Shown: piece by piece, positions 16,461 to 26,046 of the stretch
Layout of the letters: the number at the start of each line of letters is the position of its first letter
Position numbering within the stretch: the stretch's first letter is position 1
Origin: Kineosporia mesophila
GTDB lineage: Bacteria > Actinomycetota > Actinomycetes > Actinomycetales > Kineosporiaceae
DNA: 64,000 nucleotides
NCBI RefSeq assembly: GCF_021129235.1
Contig: NZ_JAJOMA010000032.1
Coordinates: forward strand, 1 to 64,000
Direction: 5' to 3'
Notes under the pieces: model-generated
Databases searched by the model: none
Told to the model about the DNA's origin: nothing
What the model saw: only the letters and a program-made list of their open reading frames with translations
Translations under genes and position numbers: made by a program

Positions 16461-17594
16461 ATGAACACGGCCGACCCCCTGGACGAACTCCGCCGGCGCA
16501 CCAGTGAGAAATGGACCACCTACAGCGACGACGTGCTGCCGATGTTCGTGGCCGAGATGGACTTTCCGTTACCCCCACCGATTGCGGACGCGCTGGTCGC
16601 CGCGGTCTCGCGGGGCGACACCGGCTATGTGAACCCGCACGATCGCAGTGCTTCCCGGGCGTTCGCCAGTTATGCCCAGGACGCGTGGGGCTGGCTTCCG
16701 TCGGTGAAGCGGATGAGCCCGGCGACAGACGTCAGTGTGGTCGTCGTGGAGTCGCTGCGCCGGCTCATCGTCCCGGGTCAGGGGGTGGTGATCATGCCGC
16801 CCGTCTACCCGCCGTTCTACGACCTGGTCTCCGAGGCCGGGGGCAGCGTGGTCGAGGTGCCCATGCTCGAGGACGCGATGGATCTGGAGGCGGTCGACCG
16901 GGCCCTGGCCGACGGGGCCGGCGGTGTTCTGCTGTGCAACCCGCACAACCCGACCGGCCTCGTCCACAGTTCCGAACAGCTGGCCGAACTGTCGCGGATC
17001 GTTGCGCGGCACAACGGTTTCGTGGTCAGCGACGAGATTCACGCACCGCTCACCCACCACGGGCAGCAGTTCACGCCGTACCTTACGGTGTCGGACGAGG
17101 CCCGCGAGCACGGCGTGGCCGCGGTGTCGGGCAGCAAGGCGTTCAACCTGGCCGGGCTCAAGTGCGCCTTCTTCGTGGTGGAGTCCGACCGGATGGACTA
17201 TCTGCTCCGGTCGCTGCCCGAGGAGGTCATCGTGCGCACCGGGCTTTTCGGGCTGATCGCCACCCGGGAGGGCTTCACCCACTGCCGCGCGTGGCTCGAC
17301 GACACGATCACCACCATCGAGTCGAACTTCGACGTGCTCGACCGGGAGCTCGCCGCCCGTCTGCCGTCGGTGACGGTGCGCCGGGCGCAGGCGAGTTACC
17401 TGGCCTGGCTGGACATGTCGGCGCTGGGCTGGGGCGCCGACCCCTCGCGCACCGCCCTGCGGGAGGGCCGGGTGGCGCTGACCCGCGGCACCGACTTCGG
17501 GCCGCAGGGCGCCGGGTTCGCCCGGATGAACCTGGCTTGCGCGCCGGGCACGATCGTCGAGGCGGTGAGCCGGATCGCCGCCCTCGTGCCGTGA
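16461..17594 (+). CDS. PatB/MalY-type PLP-dependent C-S lyase (aminotransferase fold I)
   Basis: 377 residues, with TTGAGG before ATG. Conserved features of the cystathionine beta-lyase PatB/MalY group: FVAEMDFPLPPPI at the N-terminus, LLCNPHNPTGLVHS, VVSDEIHAPLTHHG, the PLP lysine in SGSKAFNLAGLK, and ARMNLACAPGTIVEA near the end. It probably cleaves C-S bonds of cystathionine or related thioether amino acids in the cytosol to release a thiol, pyruvate and ammonia. Some family members act in natural-product sulfur chemistry instead. Confidence 0.88.
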   Translation: MNTADPLDELRRRTSEKWTTYSDDVLPMFVAEMDFPLPPPIADALVAAVSRGDTGYVNPHDRSASRAFASYAQDAWGWLPSVKRMSPATDVSVVVVESLRRLIVPGQGVVIMPPVYPPFYDLVSEAGGSVVEVPMLEDAMDLEAVDRALADGAGGVLLCNPHNPTGLVHSSEQLAELSRIVARHNGFVVSDEIHAPLTHHGQQFTPYLTVSDEAREHGVAAVSGSKAFNLAGLKCAFFVVESDRMDYLLRSLPEEVIVRTGLFGLIATREGFTHCRAWLDDTITTIESNFDVLDRELAARLPSVTVRRAQASYLAWLDMSALGWGADPSRTALREGRVALTRGTDFGPQGAGFARMNLACAPGTIVEAVSRIAALVP

Positions 17595-17746
17595 TCACCG
17601 ACCCCGAGGTCCGGCTGCGGCCGGACGCCCGGCGAGCGACGAGCGGCACAGCTCACGACTCTGATCGGGGCGGGCCCTGAAGATCCGCCCCGAACGTTCC
17701 GATCACCCCTGGGAAAGAGTGCACAGCACCGTGCCCGGGGAGGGTC

Positions 17747-19972
17747 GTGAACCGCCTGTTGCTGGCTGCGACCTGGCTACTGGTCGCCCTCCACGCGATC
17801 GCCCTGGGCCTGCACGGCGGCGACGAGTTCAGCTTGCTCATCGACGGCTTCCTCGGCGGCGGCTCCCAGATCGTGGCCGCCGCTCTGGCCTGGTCGAACC
17901 TGCGCCGCGCGGGACCTCGGCGACCCGAGATCGCCGTGCTGTCCACCGGCGTCTCCGTCTTCGCCCTCAGCAACGTGCTCTACCTCGTGCTCTACGCCCA
18001 CGGGGTCGAGTACGACTTCCCGGGTCCACCGGACTTCGGCTTCGCCACGTTCTACCCGATCGCCGTGCTGGCGGTCGGCCTGGCCGCCCGCCGGGAGCTG
18101 AACAGCCGGTCCGGCCCGGACGTCTGGCTGGACAGCGCGCTGGGCGCGCTGGGGTCCGGCGCCGTGCTCGCCGTGCTGCTGGACAGCGTATTCGTCAGTG
18201 CCTCGGGTAATCCCCTGGGCGCCAGCTTCGCCCTCTTCTACCCCATCTGCGACCTGTTCCTGGCCGCGCTCGTCGTCGGCGTGATGACGATCCAGGGCCG
18301 GCGGCTGCAGCCCTTCTGGCTCTACCTGCTCGCCGGGCTGGCCGCGTTCATCGTCATCGACGTGATGTCGGCGGTCTCGCTGCTCACCAACGCCTACGTG
18401 CCCGGTGGGTTCACCGACGCCCTCTGGTCGGCCGGCATCGCCCTGATGGCCACCTGGACCTACGCCCGTCACCGGGTGGCCGAGGAGGTCGAGCACCGGC
18501 CCGCGCTGCTCCTGCCCGGTCTGGCCACGGTGGCCGGGCTCGGGGTGCTGGTGGCCGCCGCGGTCACGAAAGACCAGGTCTCCCCGCTGGCCCTCACCCT
18601 GGCCGTGCTCACCCAGGTGGCCGCCGGCGTCCGTACGCTCTACGCCTTCCGGCAGCTGGGCCGCCTGGCCGATCTGCGGCGCCAGGCCACCACGGACGAC
18701 CTCACCGGCCTGGCCAACCGCCGGGCCTTCTACGCCGACGCCGAGGCCCGGCTGCGCCGCCGGGCCCGCGGTGCCCTGTTCCTGCTCGACCTGGACCGGT
18801 TCAAGGAGGTCAACGACAGTCTCGGGCACCACGTGGGCGATCAGCTCCTGGTCGAGATCAGCCAGCGCCTGTCCCACCTCACCCGCCCGGTCGACCTGCT
18901 CGCCCGCCTCGGTGGGGACGAGTTCGCGATGCTGGTCGAGGGCCTGGACGCCACCGAGGCGGAAAGCCTGGCCGAGAAGCTGCGCGCCGAGATCGCCCGC
19001 CCCTGCACCCTGGAGGACATCGCGTTGCGCACCGATGCGAGCATCGGCCTGGTGCTCGCCCCCGAACACGGTGACACCCTGAGTCTTCTGCTGCGCCGCG
19101 CCGACATCGCCATGTACCAGGCCAAGCAGGCGCGGCGCGGGCACCAGATCTACTCCGGCGACAGCGACGACACCGGCCCGATGCGGCTGCGGGTGCTCCA
19201 GGAACTCCACACCGCCCTCGACCAGGGCCAGCTCACCATGCACTACCAGCCGAAGCTCGACCTGAGCACCGGCGAGGTGCACCACGTGGAGGCCCTGGTG
19301 CGCTGGGCGCACCCCGAGCGCGGCCTGCTCTACCCGGATTTCTTCCTCGGTCTGGCCGAGGACGCCGGCATGATGCGCCGGCTCAACCAGGTCGTCCTCA
19401 CCGAGGCGCTCGATCAGGCCGTGCTCTGGCGGCAGAGCGATCATCCGCTGACGATCGCGGTGAACCTCTCGGCCAGCTCCCTCGTCGACGCCGAGCTCCC
19501 CCACGAGATCGCGAGCATGCTCGCCGTCCGCGGCCTGCCTCCCGAAGTGCTGGAGATCGAGGTCACCGAGGAGTTCCTGATGGCCGACCGGGATCGCACC
19601 CGGCACATCCTGGCCCGCCTGCGTGACCTCGGGATCCGGATAGCAGTGGACGATTTCGGCACCGGTTACAGTTCGCTCGCCTACCTGCGCGAACTGCCCG
19701 TGGACGACCTGAAACTGGACCGCTCCTTCGTGTTCCCGATGGCCGAGGACCCCCGCGCCGCGGCGCTGGTGTTCTCCACCATCGAACTGGCCCACAGCCT
19801 CGGCCTGACGATGATCGCCGAGGGCGTGGAGGACGAGATCTCGCTGAAAGCCCTCACCGACAACGGTTGTGACCAGGCGCAGGGCTATTTCATCTCCCGG
19901 CCGCTGGCGGCCCCGGCCCTCGACGCCTGGCTGGCGGCCAGATCCCTGGAACCGCAGCAGAGCTCGACCTGA
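17747..19972 (+). CDS. Membrane GGDEF-EAL protein (cyclic-di-GMP synthesis/breakdown)
   Basis: 741 residues from GTG 17747 with GGGGAGG just before. Residues 1-~305 contain about eight to ten membrane helices. The GGDEF domain (~320-480) is intact, with RLGGDEFAML and the product-inhibition I-site RPVD exactly five residues upstream. The EAL domain (~490-735) keeps VEALVRW, EVTEEF, DDFGTGYSS, LKLDRSFV and AEGVE, so both activities look possible. In actinomycetes c-di-GMP controls development through BldD; the signal sensed by the membrane part is unknown. It stands alone. Confidence 0.95.
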   Translation: MNRLLLAATWLLVALHAIALGLHGGDEFSLLIDGFLGGGSQIVAAALAWSNLRRAGPRRPEIAVLSTGVSVFALSNVLYLVLYAHGVEYDFPGPPDFGFATFYPIAVLAVGLAARRELNSRSGPDVWLDSALGALGSGAVLAVLLDSVFVSASGNPLGASFALFYPICDLFLAALVVGVMTIQGRRLQPFWLYLLAGLAAFIVIDVMSAVSLLTNAYVPGGFTDALWSAGIALMATWTYARHRVAEEVEHRPALLLPGLATVAGLGVLVAAAVTKDQVSPLALTLAVLTQVAAGVRTLYAFRQLGRLADLRRQATTDDLTGLANRRAFYADAEARLRRRARGALFLLDLDRFKEVNDSLGHHVGDQLLVEISQRLSHLTRPVDLLARLGGDEFAMLVEGLDATEAESLAEKLRAEIARPCTLEDIALRTDASIGLVLAPEHGDTLSLLLRRADIAMYQAKQARRGHQIYSGDSDDTGPMRLRVLQELHTALDQGQLTMHYQPKLDLSTGEVHHVEALVRWAHPERGLLYPDFFLGLAEDAGMMRRLNQVVLTEALDQAVLWRQSDHPLTIAVNLSASSLVDAELPHEIASMLAVRGLPPEVLEIEVTEEFLMADRDRTRHILARLRDLGIRIAVDDFGTGYSSLAYLRELPVDDLKLDRSFVFPMAEDPRAAALVFSTIELAHSLGLTMIAEGVEDEISLKALTDNGCDQAQGYFISRPLAAPALDAWLAARSLEPQQSST

Positions 19973-20023
19973 GCCCTTCCTCCGTCGTCAGACTGCCTTC
20001 CGGGCATCCCAGATCCGGTCTCA

Positions 20024-21226
20024 TCAGTCATCAGCCGGCGGGAATGCGTGGGTGCGGGCGACCGCGGAGACGACCAGGGCGGCGACCACGAGGGCGAGCA
20101 TCGCCCAGGGGAAGGTGCCGGGGCCGGCCTGGTCGAGCAGCACGCCCCCGATCGCCCCGCCACCGAAGATCGCGGCGTTCCAGGCGGTGGTCACCATGGA
20201 CTGCGCCACATCGGCGTCCGCCCCGGTCGCATCGGCCGAGGCAGTCTGTAGCTGGGTTGCCGCCCCACCGAAGGTGATGCCCCACACGACGATCGCCGCG
20301 CACAGGGCGATCAGCGAGCCCGCCGCGACCGCCAGTACCAGGACGGCCAGCGCGAATCCGGTCAGCGAGCCCAGCACCAGCCGGCGGAGCGCCGTGTCGA
20401 TGAGGGCTCCGGTGACGGCGATCCCGACCAGGGCCGAGACCCCGAAGACGAACAGCGCCAGGTCGGTCCGCAGGCCGGTTCCGGTGTCGTCGAGGAAGGT
20501 CGAGATGTAGGTGTAGAGCACGTTGTGGGCGAGCATCCAGGTGACGACGACCAGCAGAACCGGCCGGAGCCCGGGAATCAGCAGCACTCTTCTGAGGGGC
20601 GTGCGGGTTTCGGCCGCCTGGCCGGGGGCGTCGGGCATCCTGGCCGCGATCCAGGCGACGAGCAGCGCGCTGATGAGCGACATGGCGGCGAAGCTCCAGC
20701 GCCATCCGATCGCGGCACCGGCCGCGCTGCCCAGCGGCGTTCCCAGCGAAAGGGCGAGGGGCGTGCCCACCATGGCCACGGCCAGCGCCCGGCCCCGCAG
20801 CTCGTCCGGAACGATCCGCATGGCGTAGCCGGCGATCATTCCCCACAGCAGGCCGGAGAAGCCACCGGCGACGAACCGGGCGGCGAGGGCCAGTGGGTAG
20901 GTGGTGGCCGCGGCGGTGACGGCGTTGGCGACCAGGAAACCGCCGATCCCCAGCAGGAGCACCGGTTTGCGCCGCCAGCCACGCGTCGCCGTGGTGGCCG
21001 GGATGGAGACCAGGACCGTCGCCAGGGCGTAGACGCTCACCAGCTGGCCGGCCGCCGACTCCGACGTGCCGAGGTCGGCCGCGATCTCCGGAAGCAGACC
21101 GGCCGGGAGGGTCTCGGTCATGATCACGATGAAGACGCTGAGGGCCAGGGCGGACAGGGCCACCCTGGGTAGCCGGTCGGGTCGGGGGTGCAGCGCCGGG
21201 CGCTCTTGCACTTCTGGATCAATCAT
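20024..21226 (-). CDS. MFS transporter (DHA1 efflux family)
   Basis: 400 residues from ATG 21226, about 12 membrane helices. SVFIVIMTETLPAGLLPEIAADLG at the N-terminus and ATTATRGWRRKPVLL in the 2-3 loop are AraJ/YdhP-type exporter features. It is divergent from a TetR regulator whose candidate operators overlap this gene's start codon, a standard drug-efflux arrangement. Substrate unknown. Confidence 0.9.
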   Translation of the reverse strand: MIDPEVQERPALHPRPDRLPRVALSALALSVFIVIMTETLPAGLLPEIAADLGTSESAAGQLVSVYALATVLVSIPATTATRGWRRKPVLLLGIGGFLVANAVTAAATTYPLALAARFVAGGFSGLLWGMIAGYAMRIVPDELRGRALAVAMVGTPLALSLGTPLGSAAGAAIGWRWSFAAMSLISALLVAWIAARMPDAPGQAAETRTPLRRVLLIPGLRPVLLVVVTWMLAHNVLYTYISTFLDDTGTGLRTDLALFVFGVSALVGIAVTGALIDTALRRLVLGSLTGFALAVLVLAVAAGSLIALCAAIVVWGITFGGAATQLQTASADATGADADVAQSMVTTAWNAAIFGGGAIGGVLLDQAGPGTFPWAMLALVVAALVVSAVARTHAFPPADD

Positions 21227-21283
21227 TCCATAAGTGTGATCTGACAGCCGTCGCCCCGTCAAATCTGGATCGACTATTCTGGA
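21213..21283. promoter_or_regulatory. Paired TetR operator candidates in the MFS/TetR divergent promoter
   Basis: Two related sites: TCTGGATCAATCATTCCA at 21213-21230, over the MFS start codon, and TCTGGATCGACTATTCTGGA at 21264-21283, just before the regulator gene. Each begins TCTGGATC, and the first has TGGA/TCCA outer arms. Their starts are 51 bp apart. Binding by the regulator would block both genes. Confidence 0.6.
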
Positions 21284-21304
21284 AGTCGAGAAGGGAGAAC
21301 CTCG

Positions 21305-21913
21305 ATGCCCCGTACCGGCCGGCCACGACAGTTCGACATGGACGAAAAGCTCGATGCCGCCCTGCGCATTTTCTGGGAGTTCGGCTACGACGCGACATCT
21401 CTGACCATGCTGCGCGAGGGCCTGGGGATCTCCTCGGCGAGCTTCTACGCCGCCTTCGGCTCCAAGGAGGCCCTGTTCGAGCGCGTCCTCGACCGGTATC
21501 TCAGCGGGCCGGGAACCGTCAGCGAGCCACTGGAAGACACCTCTCTCCCGCCGAGAGAGGCGGTGCGCAGTGCATTGACAGCATCGGCCGCCATGCAGAC
21601 GCACGCCTCTCACCCCAGCGGCTGCCTGATCGCCCTGGGGGCGATCGGGGCGCCGGAGAGCTCGGCACCGCGAGACCTGCTCGCCCGCCGGCGCGATGTC
21701 ACCCGCCAGGCCCTGCGGGAGTGCGTGAGCCGGGGCATCGCCGAAGGTGAGCTCCTCGCATCCGTGGACCCGAACGTCCTCGCTTCGAGCCTTCACGCTT
21801 TTCTGATGGGACTGTCCGTGGAGGCGCGGGACGGCGCCTCCGGTGCCACCCTGGCGGCGAGCGTCGAGCAGGCCATGTCGATGTGGGACGGGTGCGCCGC
21901 GTCCCGGCGGTGA
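21305..21913 (+). CDS. TetR-family repressor of the divergent MFS gene
   Basis: 202 residues; AAGGGAGAAC precedes ATG. N-terminal HTH (MDEKLDAALRIFWEFGYDATSLTMLREGLGISSASFYAAFGSKEALF) and a C-terminal ligand domain of the TetR_C group typical of regulators next to MFS pumps (SHPSGCLIALGAI). Likely represses itself and the exporter until a drug-like ligand binds. Confidence 0.9.
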   Translation: MPRTGRPRQFDMDEKLDAALRIFWEFGYDATSLTMLREGLGISSASFYAAFGSKEALFERVLDRYLSGPGTVSEPLEDTSLPPREAVRSALTASAAMQTHASHPSGCLIALGAIGAPESSAPRDLLARRRDVTRQALRECVSRGIAEGELLASVDPNVLASSLHAFLMGLSVEARDGASGATLAASVEQAMSMWDGCAASRR

Positions 21914-22031
21914 CGTCAAGAGCCCTTCGCGCCGAATGCAGTGCGAGCGACTCCCGGATCGGCCCTTCCCGCAGTTTCTGTGCAGCGAGGTCGCCTGCCG
22001 GGGTTCGTGACGTCGGAAGGATTGCGCCATA

Positions 22032-22194
22032 CCCGAGGTGATCGTGGTCGGGGGCTCAGCGCGATCCGCATTCCAAGGAGATGACCCTGCACGCTCGTGG
22101 TGCGGACGGGAACGAGCGCATCCGCCGGGCCGCCTTCGTGGTGGGCTGCGACGGTTCCCGCAGCGTCGTCCGCACGTCGGCCGGAAGCCGATGA
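22032..22194 (+). pseudogene. Remnant of an FAD aromatic monooxygenase (PheA/TfdB type)
   Basis: A short VIVVGG fragment at 22038 resembles the FAD-binding N-terminus. From 22081 a second frame reads MTLHARGADGNERIRRAAFV then VGCDGSRSVVRTSAG, the unmistakable DG motif region of class A flavin hydroxylases, ending at TGA. Hundreds of residues normally between and after are missing, so this is a decayed fragment. It shares the motif with the intact enzyme at 3455 but is not a copy of it. Confidence 0.6.
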
Positions 22195-22442
22195 CCGGCT
22201 ACTGAACGCGCTGGGATGGACCACGCCGTAGAACTGCGGCCCGTCACGGGACGTGTACCCGGGGTAACACCTTATCGGGCGCCGGGATTCACGCTGAACT
22301 CGAGGCGGCCACCAGCCGTGTGGCTCCGTAGGACGAGCGCCGCCGTCAGGCTGCAAACCTGCGGTAGCAGCAGATCCACCGTGCGTATCAGTGGTGCCGA
22401 ACGGGCGTCCAGCGCGACTTCGCCCGATCACGAGGAGCACCA

Positions 22443-22925
22443 GTGCGGCTCAGGTATCACGTGCCCCTGTTTGCGTGGTGCCATCACCTGTACGGATCAG
22501 CCGGCGCGTTCCACCAGTCGCTGATGGCGCATGACCGGTCAGGCTTCCGGAAGACGGTCGTCCTGGCCGCGCTGCTCACCGCCGCCGGCGTCTGCCTCGA
22601 CCAGCGCGGTTGGCCGCTCTACTTCCTGACCTGCCTGTTGCTGCCCGTCGTTCACGCTGCGCCACGTCTTTCCGGTACCTCGGTGGCCCTTCTCAGCGGC
22701 CTGGGGTACTGGTGGTGGAACCGCGAGTCCGAGCCCGGCCTCCTCGACCTGGTCTGGTGCCTGCCCGCGTCCGTGGCCGGGTGGCAGATCCAACGGGCAC
22801 CGTTGTCGGCCCTTCTCGTCGTCACGGCGGCCGCCGCGGCGATCACCGTCTTCGCCCTCCTGCCCCCGCTGCCCGCGACCGCCCTTGCGCTGGGGTCGCT
22901 CCTGGGCGGACTTTCCCGGCGCTGA
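22443..22925 (+). CDS. Small integral membrane protein of unknown function
   Basis: 160 residues from GTG 22443, chosen because GAGGAG lies 5 nt before it. Four or five hydrophobic segments from about residue 38 on (TVVLAALLTAAGVCL, WPLYFLTCLLLPVVHAA, VALLSGLGYWWW, ALLVVTAAAAAITVFALLPPL). No recognisable domain. It is 30 bp upstream of a larger membrane protein on the same strand, so the two may be co-expressed. Confidence 0.65.
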   Translation: MRLRYHVPLFAWCHHLYGSAGAFHQSLMAHDRSGFRKTVVLAALLTAAGVCLDQRGWPLYFLTCLLLPVVHAAPRLSGTSVALLSGLGYWWWNRESEPGLLDLVWCLPASVAGWQIQRAPLSALLVVTAAAAAITVFALLPPLPATALALGSLLGGLSRR

Positions 22926-22955
22926 GCAGTTTTTCGTAAGGATCCCGGAACACGT

Positions 22956-24695
22956 ATGTCAACGAATACCGATGTGGACCGCCCGGCCGGTCGAACACAA
23001 CGCCAGATCAACCGGGACCTGCTGGTCTGGATCCCGGTCCTGACCGGCGTCCTCAGTCTTGGCTGGTACGCCACCATCGCCAACGGTGGAGGCGACCTCG
23101 CCGCCCAGGACGCCTGGACGGCGTTCGTCGCGCGCTACCCCACGTCGGCGTACGACCTTTCCTGGTACGGCGGAATGCATCCCATGTCGTACAGCGTGGT
23201 GGCGCCGTACATCATGTCGGCGCTCGGGGTGCGGACCACGCTGATGCTGGCCGACGCGTTGTCGGCGGCGCTGTTCACCGCAATTCTGCTGCGTCTGCCC
23301 CTGCGGCAGGACCTGGCCGGCCCGGCCCTGCTGGGGGTGTGCGGGATTGTGGGCAACCTCCTGTCCGGCCGGGCGACCTTCGCCCTGGGCACCGTGTTCG
23401 CGTTGTGTGCGGTGGCCGTGGTGTTCTGCTGGCCTCACCGCTGGATCTCCTGGCGCCGTTCACAAATAGCCGCCACCGCGCTCTTCGCCGCCCTGGCCAC
23501 CATGAGCTCGCCGGTGGCGGGCCTGTTCCTGGGGTTGCTCGCGGCGGCGCTCTTTCTTCAGAAGCGCTGGGTCGAGGCTCTCAGCCTGGGCCTGGCCCCG
23601 ACCGTGGTGGTACTGCTTCTGACCTGGGCGTTTCCGTTCTCGGGGGTCCAGCCGATGCCATTCGGGTCGACCCTGATCCCGGTGGCGTTGTCGGTGGCCT
23701 CGTTCCTGGTCGTTCCCCAGGACTGGAAGACCGTACGGATCACGTCGGTGATCTATGGGCTGAGTGTTCTGCTCGCCTGGCTGATTCCTTCCCAGATCGG
23801 CTCCAACATCACCCGGATGGCGCTGATGTTCGCCGGGGTGGTGCTCGTCGCTGCGCTACCCCGCGTGGCTCCCCGCGGTCGCAAGTGGCAGGTGACGGTG
23901 GTCTGCCTCGCGCTGTTCGTGAGCTGGGTCGGGGCCAAGACGTTCAGCGATGTCGCACGCACCCGCCCCGAACAACTCTGGACGAGCGGTTTGACGCCGC
24001 TGTTGAGCGAATTGGAGGCCGAACACGCGGAACAGGGCCGCGTGGAGGTCATCCCGGTCCGGTCCCATCGCGAGGCCTCTGCCCTGGCCCCCTACGTGAA
24101 TCTGGCCCGGGGCTGGAACCGTCAGGCCGACGCCGAACGCAACCCGCTGTTCTACGACAAGGGCCTGAACACCGAGACCTACGGCCAGTGGCTGGACCGC
24201 TGGGCCGTACACCTCGTGGTGGTGGCGAACGAGCAACCGGACTCCGCCGCCCGGCAGGAACATTCGCTGGTTCAGCAGGGATTGCCCTACCTGAACCTGG
24301 CCTGGTCGGACCGGAACTGGAAGGTCTACCGGGTGGACACACCCACTCCCCTGGCCGAGCCGGACACGCAAGTACAGCGGGCCGGGCAGGACGAGCTGAC
24401 CCTGGACGTACGTAAAGCCGGAAGAATCCTCGTCCGCATCCCGTACTCACCCTGGCTCAGCCTCGTGGACGAGAGGGGCGGACGCCTCGACGCGCCACCG
24501 GAGAACACCCCATCCATCGATTCAGCTTATACCTCTGAGGTTTTCGGCAATGTCAACGGCTGCCTGATCGAGAACGACCAGGATTCCGAGGGAGACCGCT
24601 GGACCACCCTGGTAGCGCCCGAACCGGGTACATACCGCATCGCCGCGCGCTACGGTCTCCCCCGAGGCACTCCCTGCCCAGACTGGCTGAAATAG
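22956..24695 (+). CDS. Polytopic membrane protein, GT-C glycosyltransferase-like
   Basis: 579 residues. A membrane helix at ~25-45 is followed by an extracytoplasmic loop with acidic residues (GGGDLAAQDAWTAF, YPTSAYDLSWYGGMHPMSY), then about nine more helices to residue ~330 and a soluble C-terminal domain of ~240 residues. Acidic residues in the first outer loop and a soluble tail are general features of GT-C lipid-linked sugar transferases of the actinobacterial envelope. The assignment is by architecture only. It is convergent with the kelch gene. Confidence 0.6.
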   Translation: MSTNTDVDRPAGRTQRQINRDLLVWIPVLTGVLSLGWYATIANGGGDLAAQDAWTAFVARYPTSAYDLSWYGGMHPMSYSVVAPYIMSALGVRTTLMLADALSAALFTAILLRLPLRQDLAGPALLGVCGIVGNLLSGRATFALGTVFALCAVAVVFCWPHRWISWRRSQIAATALFAALATMSSPVAGLFLGLLAAALFLQKRWVEALSLGLAPTVVVLLLTWAFPFSGVQPMPFGSTLIPVALSVASFLVVPQDWKTVRITSVIYGLSVLLAWLIPSQIGSNITRMALMFAGVVLVAALPRVAPRGRKWQVTVVCLALFVSWVGAKTFSDVARTRPEQLWTSGLTPLLSELEAEHAEQGRVEVIPVRSHREASALAPYVNLARGWNRQADAERNPLFYDKGLNTETYGQWLDRWAVHLVVVANEQPDSAARQEHSLVQQGLPYLNLAWSDRNWKVYRVDTPTPLAEPDTQVQRAGQDELTLDVRKAGRILVRIPYSPWLSLVDERGGRLDAPPENTPSIDSAYTSEVFGNVNGCLIENDQDSEGDRWTTLVAPEPGTYRIAARYGLPRGTPCPDWLK

Positions 24696-24720
24696 TCCGG
24701 GCCCCAGCGCCACAGGAAAT

Positions 24721-26046
24721 TCACGGCGGGGATGCTGTCGTTGCAAGAAGGGGCAGGACCCACGTGTCGTTGGTCAGGGTTCCTCGGGAGCCTTCGAAGG
24801 TGGCCCCGCCGAAGACGATGAGTCGGTCATTGACGATGATCGCCGCGGCGTCCTGGGTCGGGAACCGAGTGGGGGGGCGGGGGGCTTGGGTCCAGGTTCC
24901 CGAACGGACATCCAGGATCTGATCGTTGACGAATACCCTTCCTGATCCTGCGGAATCAAGGTTCGGGAGGACCCCTTCGGGGCCCACGGGGGCGGACGGC
25001 ACCGGTTGCCACGTCTCGTCGGCCGGGTCGAAGATTCCTCCCGTCCCGACGAGGCGCTTGCCCAGATCGATCGTTTGAGTGGTCGGATTGACCACGCGGC
25101 CGGCTACCCACATCCACGTCGGGCCGGAGTCGACGATGTCGGGAGTCGGGACTTCCTTCCAGGTCTTGGTCACGGCATTCCATTGTGCTGTCCGCCAGGG
25201 TGACCATGTCGGTTTCCCTCGCTGCGTATGACGATCGACAGCGATCACTACGAGGTCACCGGACTCGGTGGCGATCAGGTTCCTGTCCTCGGACGGAGCC
25301 AGTGGGTCGCGTGGAACTGACCTCCAGGTCCGGGAGGCGATGTCGTAGGACTGGTCCGCTGTCCACGTCTTCGTGTGCGCGGTGACATAGGCGACCAGAT
25401 GATCCGTTCCCGCCGATACGAGTGAGTCCATTGGTTGTGGCGGTGCCGGCATCTGGGTCCATCGGTCTTCGGTGAGTGAGTACTCCCAGAGTTGCTGCTT
25501 CGGACCTGATCCGCTCAGGGGATGCGTGAGCACGTACACGCTGTTGCCGGACGACGCCGTCGAGATGTTCGTCAACCGGATCGGGGCCGGGGTAATGCTG
25601 CGCCAGACGTCGCGATCGGGATCGTAGACGGCCCCGTCGGCGAGATCGTCCGGGTCGAGTGCGCAGAAAGCGGTGGGTGGGCAGGGGTCGGTCTCGCTTC
25701 CGCCGAGGACCACGACGTCTTCGCCGACCTGCACCAGGGTCGGGTTGCCCCTGGGCGACAACGGTGACTCGGCGACCGTCTGCCATCCCTTCGTCCGCGG
25801 CGTATCGGTCGGTGGGCCGTCGGGGGACGTGGCCGAGAACCGGATGGACACCACCGTCACCGCCACCGCGACCGCCGCAGCCAGAGGAACGAGGGCGATG
25901 CCGGCGCGGCGGAACCGGCGCCGGCGGCGGCCCTGCCGGACGGCCCCCTGCACGATCGTGTTCGGGACCTCCTGCGTCTCCTGGAGAAGCGGGGCCAGCG
26001 CGCGACGCAGGAGAACCTCCGTCTGCGCCTGCGGGTCGCCAGTCAT
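24721..26046 (-). CDS. Membrane-anchored kelch/beta-propeller protein, partner of the SigE-family sigma factor
   Basis: 441 residues. Cytoplasmic N-terminus (1-45), one membrane helix (~46-68, IALVPLAAAVAVAVTVVSI), then a galactose-oxidase-like propeller outside with repeats such as VVVLGGSETD, DRLIVFGGATFEGS and NDTWVLPLL. The start overlaps the sigma gene stop by 4 bp (ATGA), so the two are coupled. A membrane protein with a short inner domain co-transcribed with a sigma factor is the layout of an anti-sigma sensor, but no zinc-binding anti-sigma motif is present. Confidence 0.8.
   Translation of the reverse strand: MTGDPQAQTEVLLRRALAPLLQETQEVPNTIVQGAVRQGRRRRRFRRAGIALVPLAAAVAVAVTVVSIRFSATSPDGPPTDTPRTKGWQTVAESPLSPRGNPTLVQVGEDVVVLGGSETDPCPPTAFCALDPDDLADGAVYDPDRDVWRSITPAPIRLTNISTASSGNSVYVLTHPLSGSGPKQQLWEYSLTEDRWTQMPAPPQPMDSLVSAGTDHLVAYVTAHTKTWTADQSYDIASRTWRSVPRDPLAPSEDRNLIATESGDLVVIAVDRHTQRGKPTWSPWRTAQWNAVTKTWKEVPTPDIVDSGPTWMWVAGRVVNPTTQTIDLGKRLVGTGGIFDPADETWQPVPSAPVGPEGVLPNLDSAGSGRVFVNDQILDVRSGTWTQAPRPPTRFPTQDAAAIIVNDRLIVFGGATFEGSRGTLTNDTWVLPLLATTASPP

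Noticed and set aside
17777-19795. Long minus-strand frame opposite the GGDEF-EAL gene
   Set aside because: No motifs; the plus strand encodes intact GGDEF and EAL motifs.
20024-22030. Longer N-terminal version of the MFS gene running back through the TetR gene
   Set aside because: The extension is antisense to a clear TetR HTH protein; the family start is at 21226.
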